Assembly: GCF_003363715.1 (NCBI RefSeq)
Contig: NZ_QREV01000023.1
Location: 1-64,000, forward strand
Direction of reading: 5' to 3'
DNA length: 64,000 nt
DNA from: Parabacteroides acidifaciens
GTDB taxonomy: Bacteria > Bacteroidota > Bacteroidia > Bacteroidales > Tannerellaceae
The notes under the pieces were generated by a model. That model did not search any database, was not told the origin of the DNA, and saw nothing but the letters and a program-made list of their open reading frames with translations. Shown piece by piece: positions 35,350-44,420 of the stretch. Each line of letters begins with the position of its first letter. Within the stretch, counting starts at the first letter, position 1. The position numbers were made by a program, and so were the translations under genes.

Positions 35350-38300
35350 TCAAGGCTTCGGTTGTTTTTTCAAAGTGAAGATCGGCAAGTAGAGGAAAAT
35401 GCCCAGAATAGACATGATAAGTCCCCCGATTGTCCCGGCGGCCAACGGAAACCAGAAGGCTTCTTTGCCTTCACCTAACATGAACGGTATAAAGCCTAAA
35501 ATGGTGGAAACGACTGTCAGGAAGATCGGAGTGATCTTCGCATTCCATGCTTTCAGATAGGCTTTATAAGGTGACATCAACGGCTTGCGCAGTTGTATCT
35601 GGTTGTATTCGTTCAGGATATAGATACTGGCATTCACTGTAATACCGCATAGCAGGACGAAGGAGGCAAATCCTCCCTGGTCGAAATTCAGCTTGAACCA
35701 GTAGAATGTGAGGAACACGCCGATATAAGAGATCGGTATCACGAAGATAACGGCCAACGGTTGTTTCAGCGAGTTGAACAGGATACTGGTCGTGAAAAAG
35801 ATAATGACGATGATAAGCAGCAGCAACAGGTATTGCTTGTTGTCTTTCTTGTCCCAGTACCAGTAAGCGCTATCCGATTTAGCCGTGTAGCCCATTGGCA
35901 GGATGGCATTGAACTCTTTCAATTCCCGTTCCTGTATCTTATTCCCTTGGTTTCCGGCACCGATATACTCGTATTGCAGGCAAAGGCGGTATTGTTGGTT
36001 TACCTTGGCAACCTTTTGCGGCATCTGTCCTTTTTCGACGGTTGCCAGTTCGGCCAGCTTGTAAGGCTTGCCTTTGATGCTTTGCGGGACGTTCTGCATA
36101 CTCCATACATCGTATTCCTGCGACTGGCGGGAGGTGAGTTTCAGCTTTTCCGTTTCATCTTTCATCACGATCGTCCCGCTATAAATGTCTTTCCCGAAGA
36201 CCGGGTTCAAAGAGGCGAACAACTCGATCGGCTGTATGTTTTCCTGCGCCAGGCGGGCTTTGTCCAGATTGAAGTAGAACTCTTGGTAATCGTCTTTCCA
36301 CCAGGAAAATTCCGAATTGATCAGGACTTCCTTGATACGGCGGTAGGTGAGCAATCTGGCCTTCAACTGTTCGGCCCATTCGTAAAGCTCATCGTAGTTG
36401 TAGCCGTACATCTCGATGCGGAAAGAACCGGCCCCTTCCCGTACGTCGTTGCTGAATCCCTGGTCTTGCAATCCCCATACATTCCAACTACCGCCACCCA
36501 ATTCGAGGGCCTTGCTGATAATCTTACTTTTCAGGGTATAGGGGAAGCCGCTCCGTTCGCTTTCTTTCGTAAAGTAGATGCTGATGCCGCCTTGGCGGGC
36601 GCTGTAGACGCTTGTCTGGAACTGGCGTATCTCTTTGAACGTACTCAGGTAGGCTTCCATACGGCTCATCAGGTTATTCATCTGGGCCAGAGTCGTTCCG
36701 TTCGGAAGCGAGGCGCTGACGCTCAATACAGTCTCTTCGTTCCGCGTAAAATAGCTTCCCTCATATACTTTTTGGACAAACAGGCGCAAGGTTCCTCCTA
36801 ATGCTTTGTCGATAATCGGTTTGACTTTTTCTTTATAGGTTTCGTTAGCCGCGAACTTGTTGTAGTTCTCGATCATCATGGAATCGGTCGCTGTGTACAC
36901 TTTCTTTTTATCTTTCGTGTCGTATTCTATTTTCTCCGGCAGCAGGAAGACCGGAAGACCGAATGCCAACAGCAGGACGAAACAGGCGAGCTTCTTCCAG
37001 TTGCAAAGAAAATTGATTAGCCATTGGTAGCAGCGGTTGTAATAGACCGGGAAGCGTTTGAGGAAACGGTTTGTCCCTTTTCTGAGTCGGTGCATAAAGC
37101 TGTTTGGGGAACCGGAAGTCCTTGTTTGAATCTCCTTATGCTGGCTTCCTTTTTTCCATTCCAGGTTCATCTTGTCGATCAGGGCGGGAACCAGGAACAG
37201 GGCAATCGACAAAGAAACACCCAGATTAATGATAACAACCGCTGCGAAATCCTGCAGGTTAAGACGTATCTTTTCATCCAGGAAGAAGATGATAACCAGT
37301 GCCCCCATCGTTGTCAGCGTAGCGGTCAGAATGGACAGGATTGCTTTCCGGTTATGCCGGTTCCGGATATGTTCCGTCATAACGATCGTGTTGTCTATCA
37401 CAAGGCTGAGCGAGATCGTGACGCCGGCCAACGAATAGAGCTGCATTTCCAACCCCAGCAAGTAGTAGAGGATAACGGCGATACAAAGGTTGATCGAAAG
37501 GCTGATCACGATCAATAGCAAATATTTAAGTTCTCGTGTGATCAGCAGGACAAAGATCAGCAGGATCAAGACCGTAAGTCCCGTACGGATATAAATTTTG
37601 TTCAACTCGTCCTGGATAAATTCGGTTGCGTCATAGCTGGTATGTATTTCATATCCGGGAGGCAGCAGGGCGCGGATGTGCTCCATTTCCGCTTTGACCT
37701 GTTTGGCCAGTTCGAGCTGATTGGCCGTCTCTTCGGCCCGGATGGACAGGTAGATGGAGTTTAGCCCGTTAATACGATAGTATCTTTGTGGAGCCTCTTC
37801 CTGGCGGGTTACTTTCAGGAGTTGGTCCAGACGGATCAGTTTGCCGTCTTTATTCATGACGGTGATAAGCGACGGCTCGAACCCGTCCTTTTCGCTCTCC
37901 GGGATCAGGGCGAGGCGAATCCATGAGGTCATCAATTCGGTTTTTACGTTGCCGGTCCCTAAGAATTCCTTTTGGTAATATTGGCTGATAGCCCTTTGTA
38001 TATCTGCAATACTGATGCCTAATGTTGCCAGCTGGCGACTGTCATATTCAAGTCTCCATTCCATGGGCGTAGCCCCGCTGACATCTATCCGGTAAATACC
38101 GGGAATACCGCTGAGGCGGGGTTTTATCTGGTCTTCCGCAAAACGCTGGATGAAAATAGGAGTGGCAGCGGCGTTTAGCGTATAGCTCATAAACGGGCGC
38201 ACTTCCTTATCGTCCGGGCGACTCATCTCCAAGACCGGATAGCTCAATCCGTCCGGCAGGCTGGGCCATGTCTGGCGGATGATGGTCGACGCTTCGAAAC

Positions 38301-38607
38301 GGGCGGCGTCTATATTGGTGTGTTTGTCCAGTTCGAGCGTGACATATCCCCAACCGTTTCCGGATGTGGAATTGATCTCCTTGATCCCTTTGATACGCGC
38401 CAGCATGGCTTCCAGACGCGAAGTCACCTCCATCTCTATCACGCGTGCCGAGTTTCCCGGCATATTATAGCTGATGGTCAATTGCGGCAAGGTGCGCGAT
38501 GGCGACAGCTTGATCGGCAATAGTGGTATAAAGGCAATCCCCGCCATTGCCACACAAAGGAAGGTGACGATGATGGTAAAAGAGGATATTTTAGGAGATG
38601 CGCTCAT
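35350..38607 (-). CDS. RND efflux permease (second of operon)
   Basis: A 1085-residue inner-membrane transporter with the RND layout: TM1, a large periplasmic porter loop, TM2-6, a second loop, and TM8-12. TM4 carries VTISLSLVIDNTIVMTEH, with an Asp in the proton-relay position. The family exports drugs, dyes or metals using the proton gradient. It is last in a minus-strand run of adaptor, permease, TolC and this permease. It is markedly diverged from the first permease, so the two could form a mixed trimer as MdtBC do, or serve different substrates with one adaptor. Confidence 0.92.
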   Translation of the reverse strand: MSASPKISSFTIIVTFLCVAMAGIAFIPLLPIKLSPSRTLPQLTISYNMPGNSARVIEMEVTSRLEAMLARIKGIKEINSTSGNGWGYVTLELDKHTNIDAARFEASTIIRQTWPSLPDGLSYPVLEMSRPDDKEVRPFMSYTLNAAATPIFIQRFAEDQIKPRLSGIPGIYRIDVSGATPMEWRLEYDSRQLATLGISIADIQRAISQYYQKEFLGTGNVKTELMTSWIRLALIPESEKDGFEPSLITVMNKDGKLIRLDQLLKVTRQEEAPQRYYRINGLNSIYLSIRAEETANQLELAKQVKAEMEHIRALLPPGYEIHTSYDATEFIQDELNKIYIRTGLTVLILLIFVLLITRELKYLLLIVISLSINLCIAVILYYLLGLEMQLYSLAGVTISLSLVIDNTIVMTEHIRNRHNRKAILSILTATLTTMGALVIIFFLDEKIRLNLQDFAAVVIINLGVSLSIALFLVPALIDKMNLEWKKGSQHKEIQTRTSGSPNSFMHRLRKGTNRFLKRFPVYYNRCYQWLINFLCNWKKLACFVLLLAFGLPVFLLPEKIEYDTKDKKKVYTATDSMMIENYNKFAANETYKEKVKPIIDKALGGTLRLFVQKVYEGSYFTRNEETVLSVSASLPNGTTLAQMNNLMSRMEAYLSTFKEIRQFQTSVYSARQGGISIYFTKESERSGFPYTLKSKIISKALELGGGSWNVWGLQDQGFSNDVREGAGSFRIEMYGYNYDELYEWAEQLKARLLTYRRIKEVLINSEFSWWKDDYQEFYFNLDKARLAQENIQPIELFASLNPVFGKDIYSGTIVMKDETEKLKLTSRQSQEYDVWSMQNVPQSIKGKPYKLAELATVEKGQMPQKVAKVNQQYRLCLQYEYIGAGNQGNKIQERELKEFNAILPMGYTAKSDSAYWYWDKKDNKQYLLLLLIIVIIFFTTSILFNSLKQPLAVIFVIPISYIGVFLTFYWFKLNFDQGGFASFVLLCGITVNASIYILNEYNQIQLRKPLMSPYKAYLKAWNAKITPIFLTVVSTILGFIPFMLGEGKEAFWFPLAAGTIGGLIMSILGIFLYLPIFTLKKQPKP

Positions 38608-38620
38608 TCTTTTCTTTTAT

Positions 38621-40114
38621 TTACAACCCATTCTTATAGTCGAACTCGTTCGCAAGTGAAATGCCCGTCTCAAAATCATGCAAGGTCAGCTTCCTGATCT
38701 TATAATAGCTCAACCAGTAGTTTTGCAAAGCTGAAATGTAATTGCGCTGTGCTTCCTGCTGGCGGTTCAGTGAAAGGGTGAGGCTGTTTATATCCGCCTT
38801 CCCGATCATAAAACGCTGTTTGGTTTCGCTATAAGCCGTTTCGGCCAGATCCACCGCTTCTTCGGCGCTTGCGATCAGGGCTTGCTGGATATTGAAGTCG
38901 CCGACGGTCATGATCACATCTTCCTCGACGGTCAGTTCCTGCTGCTTGGCGGAGGTTTCTGTCACAAGCAGGTTGTTTTTGGCAACATTATGTTTCCCTT
39001 TCCTGACACCCCAGTCCACGAGAGGAATCGAAACAGACAGGGAGACTATCTCCTGTTGTTGCAGGTTCTTATAAGCATCCTGGATCTTACTGGAGACCTG
39101 GTTGAAGCCGACACTGGCGTTGATCTGGGCGTTGAACATCGCTTCTTTCTTGGTCTTGTCGACCTGTTGCTGTGCTTCCAGTATCTGTTGGCGGAGGTCC
39201 AGGAAAGTCGGGTTGTTCTCGCGTGCCAGTTCAAGTGCCTTGTCTACCGATATTTCCATATCGCGCGGGCGGCTCGGCAGGCGCAGGCGTATTTCCGTGT
39301 TTTTGTCGAAGTTCAGATAAGACGCCAGGCTGAACATGGCGCGCTTCAATGCAATTTCAGCATTTTTCAAGGTATTGCGGGCATTTACGGCATCGAGTTT
39401 CAATGTCAGCAGGTCCGCCTGGCTGATGGAAGCGATTTTGTGGCGTTCCTGCCCTGTCCGGTACAGCGTATCCGTAGTGGCAACGTTCTCTTTGGCCAGG
39501 TCGTATTCTACTTGCGCCATCGCTAAGGCGAAGAAATAGGTTGTAGCCTGCTCGCTCATCTGTTCCACGTTATAAAGAAGTTCTTTCTTTACTTTCTCGT
39601 ATTTCAGCGGCTCGATTTTCCGTTCCCACTTGAAGGCGTTGTAGCCTAACAAGTCTTGCTGGTAACCTAAGCGTACGGGGACAGTCGAGAACTGGTTGTA
39701 GGTTTCGTTACCGAAATAACGCATATAATCCAGATCCGTATCCAGGTAGAACGTACCGCCCAGGAGGTCGAAGTTCTGTTGAACCTCCAATTGGCCGCCG
39801 GCATAGAGCGATTGCTGTTTTCTATACACGTCGATATCGTTTTCCGAATCGTATCGTTGTGTAAAATACCGCCGGTACTGTGCCGGTGTCAGGTTCAGAG
39901 TTAGACTCGGCAAACGTCCCGCCTTATAGGTCCGGTATTGCCAGTACCCTGCCAGATACATGTTCTTATAGCGGAAAGCATCCAGCGAACTGTCTGCCGC
40001 TAACGTTATTGTCCGTTCCAGTGTCAGCGTAAGCTGTGCCTTTCCCGGAAGCATACATAAAAGCATTAACAATGTGATTATGTATTTATACCTGTGTACA
40101 AACTTGTTGTTCAT
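38621..40114 (-). CDS. TolC family outer-membrane efflux protein
   Basis: 497 residues with a signal peptide to about residue 27 (GKAQ). Two OEP repeat halves of long alpha-helices are seen, for example ATTDTLYRTGQERHKIASISQADLLTLKL and TAYSETKQRFMIGKADINSLTLSLNRQQEAQRNY, each followed by strands of the barrel. It forms the outer-membrane channel of the tripartite pump. It is 13 bases upstream of the second permease and 19 bases downstream of the first. Confidence 0.92.
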   Translation of the reverse strand: MNNKFVHRYKYIITLLMLLCMLPGKAQLTLTLERTITLAADSSLDAFRYKNMYLAGYWQYRTYKAGRLPSLTLNLTPAQYRRYFTQRYDSENDIDVYRKQQSLYAGGQLEVQQNFDLLGGTFYLDTDLDYMRYFGNETYNQFSTVPVRLGYQQDLLGYNAFKWERKIEPLKYEKVKKELLYNVEQMSEQATTYFFALAMAQVEYDLAKENVATTDTLYRTGQERHKIASISQADLLTLKLDAVNARNTLKNAEIALKRAMFSLASYLNFDKNTEIRLRLPSRPRDMEISVDKALELARENNPTFLDLRQQILEAQQQVDKTKKEAMFNAQINASVGFNQVSSKIQDAYKNLQQQEIVSLSVSIPLVDWGVRKGKHNVAKNNLLVTETSAKQQELTVEEDVIMTVGDFNIQQALIASAEEAVDLAETAYSETKQRFMIGKADINSLTLSLNRQQEAQRNYISALQNYWLSYYKIRKLTLHDFETGISLANEFDYKNGL

Positions 40115-40125
40115 AACTTTTAATT

Positions 40126-40146
40126 TTCAATTTTCAACTTTCAACT
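40126..40146. repeat. Heptad repeat over the RND1 stop codon
   Basis: Three 7-base units TTCAATT, TTCAACT, TTCAACT. The array covers the stop codon of the permease gene that ends at 40134. Confidence 0.6.
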
Positions 40147-43100
40147 GTTCTCACATCGTGTTTGCGGTAAATGAACCAATAGATTAACGGGATAACGAAA
40201 AGGCTGACTGCCGTACCGATGAACATGGCCGAGATCATGGCAATGGAGAGCGGTTTTTGCAGTTCGCTACCCATGTCGAAGGTGAAGAGCAGCGGTACCA
40301 TTCCGAATATGGTTGTTAATGATGTCATGATGATGGGACGCAAACGTCGACGCCCGGCCTCATGTATGGCCTCCATGAGCGGAACCCCGCCTTTCCTGAG
40401 CTCGTTGATGGCATCCAGTTTCAGGATGGAGTCGTTGATGATGATACCGCAGGTAACAACGATACCGATGGCACTCATCAGGTTCATGGTATGCCCGCAT
40501 ATCCAGAGCACCAGCAAGGATGCGGCCACGTCGATCGGGATTTCCAGCAATACGATCAGTGGTTGCAGGAAACTTTCGAACTGCGCCGCCAAGATAAAAT
40601 ACATCAGGAGGATCGAGATGAAAAGGATTACCACCAACTCGTTCAACATCTGCTGGTTGGAGAAGAAACTTCCGGAGAAGTCTATATCCCAGTTTTTCTC
40701 AACTTCTTTCTTGACACCGTCCATCAGTTGGTCTGCCTTATTGACATCATAGAAACTGAACGGAATATATTCCCCGTTCTTTCCGGCAGTGATTGTTTTC
40801 AAATCTTCACCAGGAGTGACGTGTACCAATGATTGCAACGGTACGTATCTTACATTTCCATCCGCATCGGGAACCGTGTGGACCAGTGTTTTTTGCAAAA
40901 CCTCGTTTACCGTCTGTCCCTCTCCGGCGAGTGCGATCGGCAGATATTGCTGGTAGGAGCGGAGCGTCGCCACCTCATTCTCTTTGAATGCCGTCTTCAA
41001 TAACCGGTACACCTCATTATAGTCGACATTGTAAAGCAAGAGTTTTTGTCTGTCTATCGTGATGTTCAGCTGGTTGTCGAAAGCAATACCGACAGGAGCG
41101 TATCCGGTTCTCGCCTCTATCTGCCGTTCTATCTTACGGAGCACGGATGCGTCCGGAGCCTCAGTCTTGTTGTGTGAATAAAGCTCGGCAACAATATCCG
41201 CCTCCCCGGTGACAAATAGCTTTTCAAAGACCGTGACAGGCGGGGAGAACGAGATTACCGCCATCGGATAATGCGTCTTGATCCATTGTTCGACGGATTT
41301 CTGCAAGGGAGCGATCCCTTCCGGTTTTTCCGTCTTGAAATACATTTCGCTTTCCGAAGCCGACATTTCCTGGTCACGGTTCAACAGGAACTGCTGTTGT
41401 CCCACGTAGGCTGTATGTTCTGTCACCCTGTCATTGACGGATGACGTCAACTGGTTTATCCGGCTCCTGTTTTCGTCAATATGGATGTTTTCGTTCCATT
41501 CCACATGGGCGATCAATTCGTTCTGGTCGATCTCCGGCATACGGCTTTTGGGAATTTCGTAGAACAGGAGGCCGCAAAGCGGTATTGTAATGGCAGTAAG
41601 AATCAGGGCAACCTTCTTGTGGCGGAATATGAAATCGACTCCGCCGTCATAGAAGCGGTCCAATGTATGTTCTTTGACCAGGTTGTTGATCCGCATATTG
41701 AATCCCTTGTGTTTGATATCCGGGATACTATATACCAGTTTGTAAAGCACCGGCAACAACATGATTCCCGTAAAATAGGAAACCATCAGTCCGACTGTTA
41801 CGGCAAAAGCCTGGTCGAAGAAGATCGCTCCGGCTATTCCGCTCATAAAAACCAACGGGACGAATACGGCGATTGTCGTAAAGGTCGAACTCAGCATCGG
41901 CGTGATCACTTCGGTTGTTCCTTTTTGGCAAGCCTCTTCTAATGAATCTCCGCGTGCCCTGTACTGCATGATGTTTTCGGTTACAATAATCGAACTGTCG
42001 ATCATCATACCCAAAGCCAGGATCAGACCGGAAATGGAGATGATATTCAGGGACATCTTGCACAGATAGAAGAACAGGAAACTGATAATCAAACTCACGA
42101 CCATACTCAACCCGATTACCGCCGGACTCTTGATGTCCCCCAGGAACAGGATTGCCACGATACAAATGAACAGGAAACCTAATGATAAGTTCTGCTTCAG
42201 GTTCGAGATGGTATAGTCCAACAGTTCCGTCTGGTTACGGCTCACATTGAATTCGATATCCGGATAGACCGTAGCAAAATAATCCGTCACCTCTTTCAGC
42301 GCCTCTTTCATATTGTCCATATTCTCGTCCGCCTGTTTGATCACAGCCAGCGTAACCGCCCGTTTCCCGTTGGAAAGGGATGCGCCGGTCTCTTTCTCCG
42401 GAACGACAGATATGCGTGCCAGGTCTTTTAACTGGTAAATATGGTTGTTCTTGCGTATATAGATGTTTTCCACATCTTCGGGTGTACGCAGCAGGGTCGA
42501 GAATTTAATGTTGTATTCGTAATACCCGTCACGTACGGTCATGCTGCCCGGTTCGATATTATTGGAAGTCAACGCAGTCTCCAGGTCGTCAAGTGTGATC
42601 TCTGACATTTTCAGCAGCTTCATATCCGGAACGATCTGCAACTGCCGTTTCAGGATACCGGTCACATCGACCATCGCCACTTCGGGCAACTGCTCGATCC
42701 GCCGTTTGATAACCGTTTCAGCAAACTGGCAGAGATCGAGGAAAGCTTGTTCATTTTCACCTTTCACCTTTCCACTTTCCCCTTTTAAAGTCAGGTTCAG
42801 GCAGAACACCGGAATATCGGTTGCACTTGCCTTGATTACCCGCGGACGTTCCACTTCACGCGGCAGGTAGTTCATGGCAGCGTCTATCTTTTCGTTTACC
42901 TCGATAAAAGCCAGATCCGTATTGGTCCCGAAATCGAAGTTGAGGCGTATGATGGCAGCTCCGTCGCGTGTCTCACTGTGGATATCGCGCAGGCTGGCAA
43001 CCTGCATCAACTGTTGGCGGATGGTTTTTACTACTGTGTTTTCCAACTCGCGTGCCGATGTATTCTGTCCGGATACCTGTACGGTAATTTCCGGGATTGC

Positions 43101-43214
43101 AATATCAGGCAACAACGACACCGGAATGGTGAAGTAGGTAACCAACCCCACGATAAAGCAAGCCGTGAAAGCCATCAGTACCGCGATAGGACGTTGTAGT
43201 AGAAACTTTATCAT
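40134..43214 (-). CDS. RND efflux permease (first of operon)
   Basis: A 1026-residue transporter of HAE/AcrB-like layout. TM4 has LALGMMIDSSIIVTENIMQYR with the relay Asp. The two periplasmic loops and 12 membrane helices are complete. The C-terminus ends shortly after WFIYRKH. It lies between the adaptor gene (68 bases upstream) and tolC. Bacteroidetes pumps of this kind export drugs or bile-like compounds. The substrate here is unknown. Confidence 0.93.
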   Translation of the reverse strand: MIKFLLQRPIAVLMAFTACFIVGLVTYFTIPVSLLPDIAIPEITVQVSGQNTSARELENTVVKTIRQQLMQVASLRDIHSETRDGAAIIRLNFDFGTNTDLAFIEVNEKIDAAMNYLPREVERPRVIKASATDIPVFCLNLTLKGESGKVKGENEQAFLDLCQFAETVIKRRIEQLPEVAMVDVTGILKRQLQIVPDMKLLKMSEITLDDLETALTSNNIEPGSMTVRDGYYEYNIKFSTLLRTPEDVENIYIRKNNHIYQLKDLARISVVPEKETGASLSNGKRAVTLAVIKQADENMDNMKEALKEVTDYFATVYPDIEFNVSRNQTELLDYTISNLKQNLSLGFLFICIVAILFLGDIKSPAVIGLSMVVSLIISFLFFYLCKMSLNIISISGLILALGMMIDSSIIVTENIMQYRARGDSLEEACQKGTTEVITPMLSSTFTTIAVFVPLVFMSGIAGAIFFDQAFAVTVGLMVSYFTGIMLLPVLYKLVYSIPDIKHKGFNMRINNLVKEHTLDRFYDGGVDFIFRHKKVALILTAITIPLCGLLFYEIPKSRMPEIDQNELIAHVEWNENIHIDENRSRINQLTSSVNDRVTEHTAYVGQQQFLLNRDQEMSASESEMYFKTEKPEGIAPLQKSVEQWIKTHYPMAVISFSPPVTVFEKLFVTGEADIVAELYSHNKTEAPDASVLRKIERQIEARTGYAPVGIAFDNQLNITIDRQKLLLYNVDYNEVYRLLKTAFKENEVATLRSYQQYLPIALAGEGQTVNEVLQKTLVHTVPDADGNVRYVPLQSLVHVTPGEDLKTITAGKNGEYIPFSFYDVNKADQLMDGVKKEVEKNWDIDFSGSFFSNQQMLNELVVILFISILLMYFILAAQFESFLQPLIVLLEIPIDVAASLLVLWICGHTMNLMSAIGIVVTCGIIINDSILKLDAINELRKGGVPLMEAIHEAGRRRLRPIIMTSLTTIFGMVPLLFTFDMGSELQKPLSIAMISAMFIGTAVSLFVIPLIYWFIYRKHDVRTVES

Positions 43215-43246
43215 GTATTAGAATTATGAATTGTAGATTATGAACT

Positions 43247-43288
43247 TTCAACTCTCAACTTTCAACTCTCAATTTTCAACTCTCAATT
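43247..43288. repeat. Six-unit heptad repeat at the adaptor stop codon
   Basis: Six perfect 7-base steps alternating TTCAACT with CTCAACT or CTCAATT. The array runs from the adaptor stop codon (43283-43285) into the gap before the first permease. It is the largest heptad array of the window. Confidence 0.75.
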
Positions 43289-44347
43289 GTCGACCACCTT
43301 CACCGGTGCCTCGTGTGCCAAGTTGATATTTCCGCTTGTGATTACGATATCGCCCTCTTTCAGCCCGTCAACTATCGTGTAGCTGTCAGCATTTTCCAAA
43401 CCGGTATGTACATAATTCCAATACGCCTTGTTGTCAGTCAATGTGAATACGACCTGTTTTCCGGAGCGGAGTACTACGGCGCTTTTCGGAACAACCAGCT
43501 GTTTTCCTAACGAGCGATGAATGCTTACCCGTACATTCATTCCTTCGAACAGTTTACCTTTGTCGCTTACGGCAGCTTTCACCTGTACCATTCCGTCTTT
43601 ATCCACCAACGGATTTATCTCGGAAATACGTCCTTCCGCCATGATTTCGGACAGGGCAAAAGGTACGACTTCCACCCGGTCGCCCGCTTTGATAAGCGGC
43701 AGTTCGCTTTCCAGAACGGTGAAGGCCGCTTCCAGTGTGCGGGTGTCTATAATGGAGCAGAAAACATCGGATGTCGAAGCCGTATTGAATTGTTTAGCGA
43801 ACAGATTGGCCACAATGCCGTCGAACGGAGCAGTCAAGACAGCATTGCGCTGTTCATATTCGGCAAGCTGATAGCTGATCAAGGCCTGGTCATATCCGCT
43901 TTTCACCCTGACCAGTTGCATGGTTGCAGGCGGCACTTTGGTTGAATCTTCCAACTTGTATCCCTGCCCGATCAATACGTCCTGCAGTTCCAGTTTGGCA
44001 CGTTCGAGCGCGTCTTTGGCCTGTGCCGTTTTGTTTGCGAGACGGAAGGTCGACAGTTCCGCTAACTTTTGCCCTTTGGTCACGCGGTCGCCATTCTTCA
44101 CATAGATGGCAGCGATCGGTTCCGCCGATTCGAATTTCACGTCGACAAAGCCGCGTGCGGACAGTTTGCCGTTACTGATCAGCTCGTGGTTGAAATCGGT
44201 CGTTTTCAGCGGCATCACGGTTACTTCGTTCGGCTCGTCCGGCAAAACCGTTTCCACGTTTTCTCCGGCATCCTTTTCTTTCTTTTCACCGGAGCAAGCC
44301 ATCATTCCGGCCAGAATCAGTATCGCAAACAATTTGTAGTATTTCAT
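43283..44347 (-). CDS. RND periplasmic adaptor (membrane fusion) lipoprotein
   Basis: 354 residues from the ATG at 44347, chosen because it gives a lipoprotein signal with Cys at 18 (MMACSGEKKEKD). A further upstream in-frame ATG adds 15 hydrophilic residues. The body has a lipoyl/barrel-sandwich part (AAIYVKNGDRVTKGQKLAEL and VLTAPFDGIVANL), a helical hairpin between, and beta-barrel and membrane-proximal domains. It links the permeases to TolC and starts the operon. Confidence 0.92.
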   Translation of the reverse strand: MKYYKLFAILILAGMMACSGEKKEKDAGENVETVLPDEPNEVTVMPLKTTDFNHELISNGKLSARGFVDVKFESAEPIAAIYVKNGDRVTKGQKLAELSTFRLANKTAQAKDALERAKLELQDVLIGQGYKLEDSTKVPPATMQLVRVKSGYDQALISYQLAEYEQRNAVLTAPFDGIVANLFAKQFNTASTSDVFCSIIDTRTLEAAFTVLESELPLIKAGDRVEVVPFALSEIMAEGRISEINPLVDKDGMVQVKAAVSDKGKLFEGMNVRVSIHRSLGKQLVVPKSAVVLRSGKQVVFTLTDNKAYWNYVHTGLENADSYTIVDGLKEGDIVITSGNINLAHEAPVKVVDN

Positions 44348-44420
44348 ATATCTTCTCGTTTTTATCAAAGTTGTCGTTTCGCAAATATACAAACATATTT
44401 TAATTACGAGCGATTCGTAA

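Noticed and set aside
35761-36801. 346-codon plus-strand frame
   Set aside because: Antisense shadow of the second RND permease, with no signal or family pattern.
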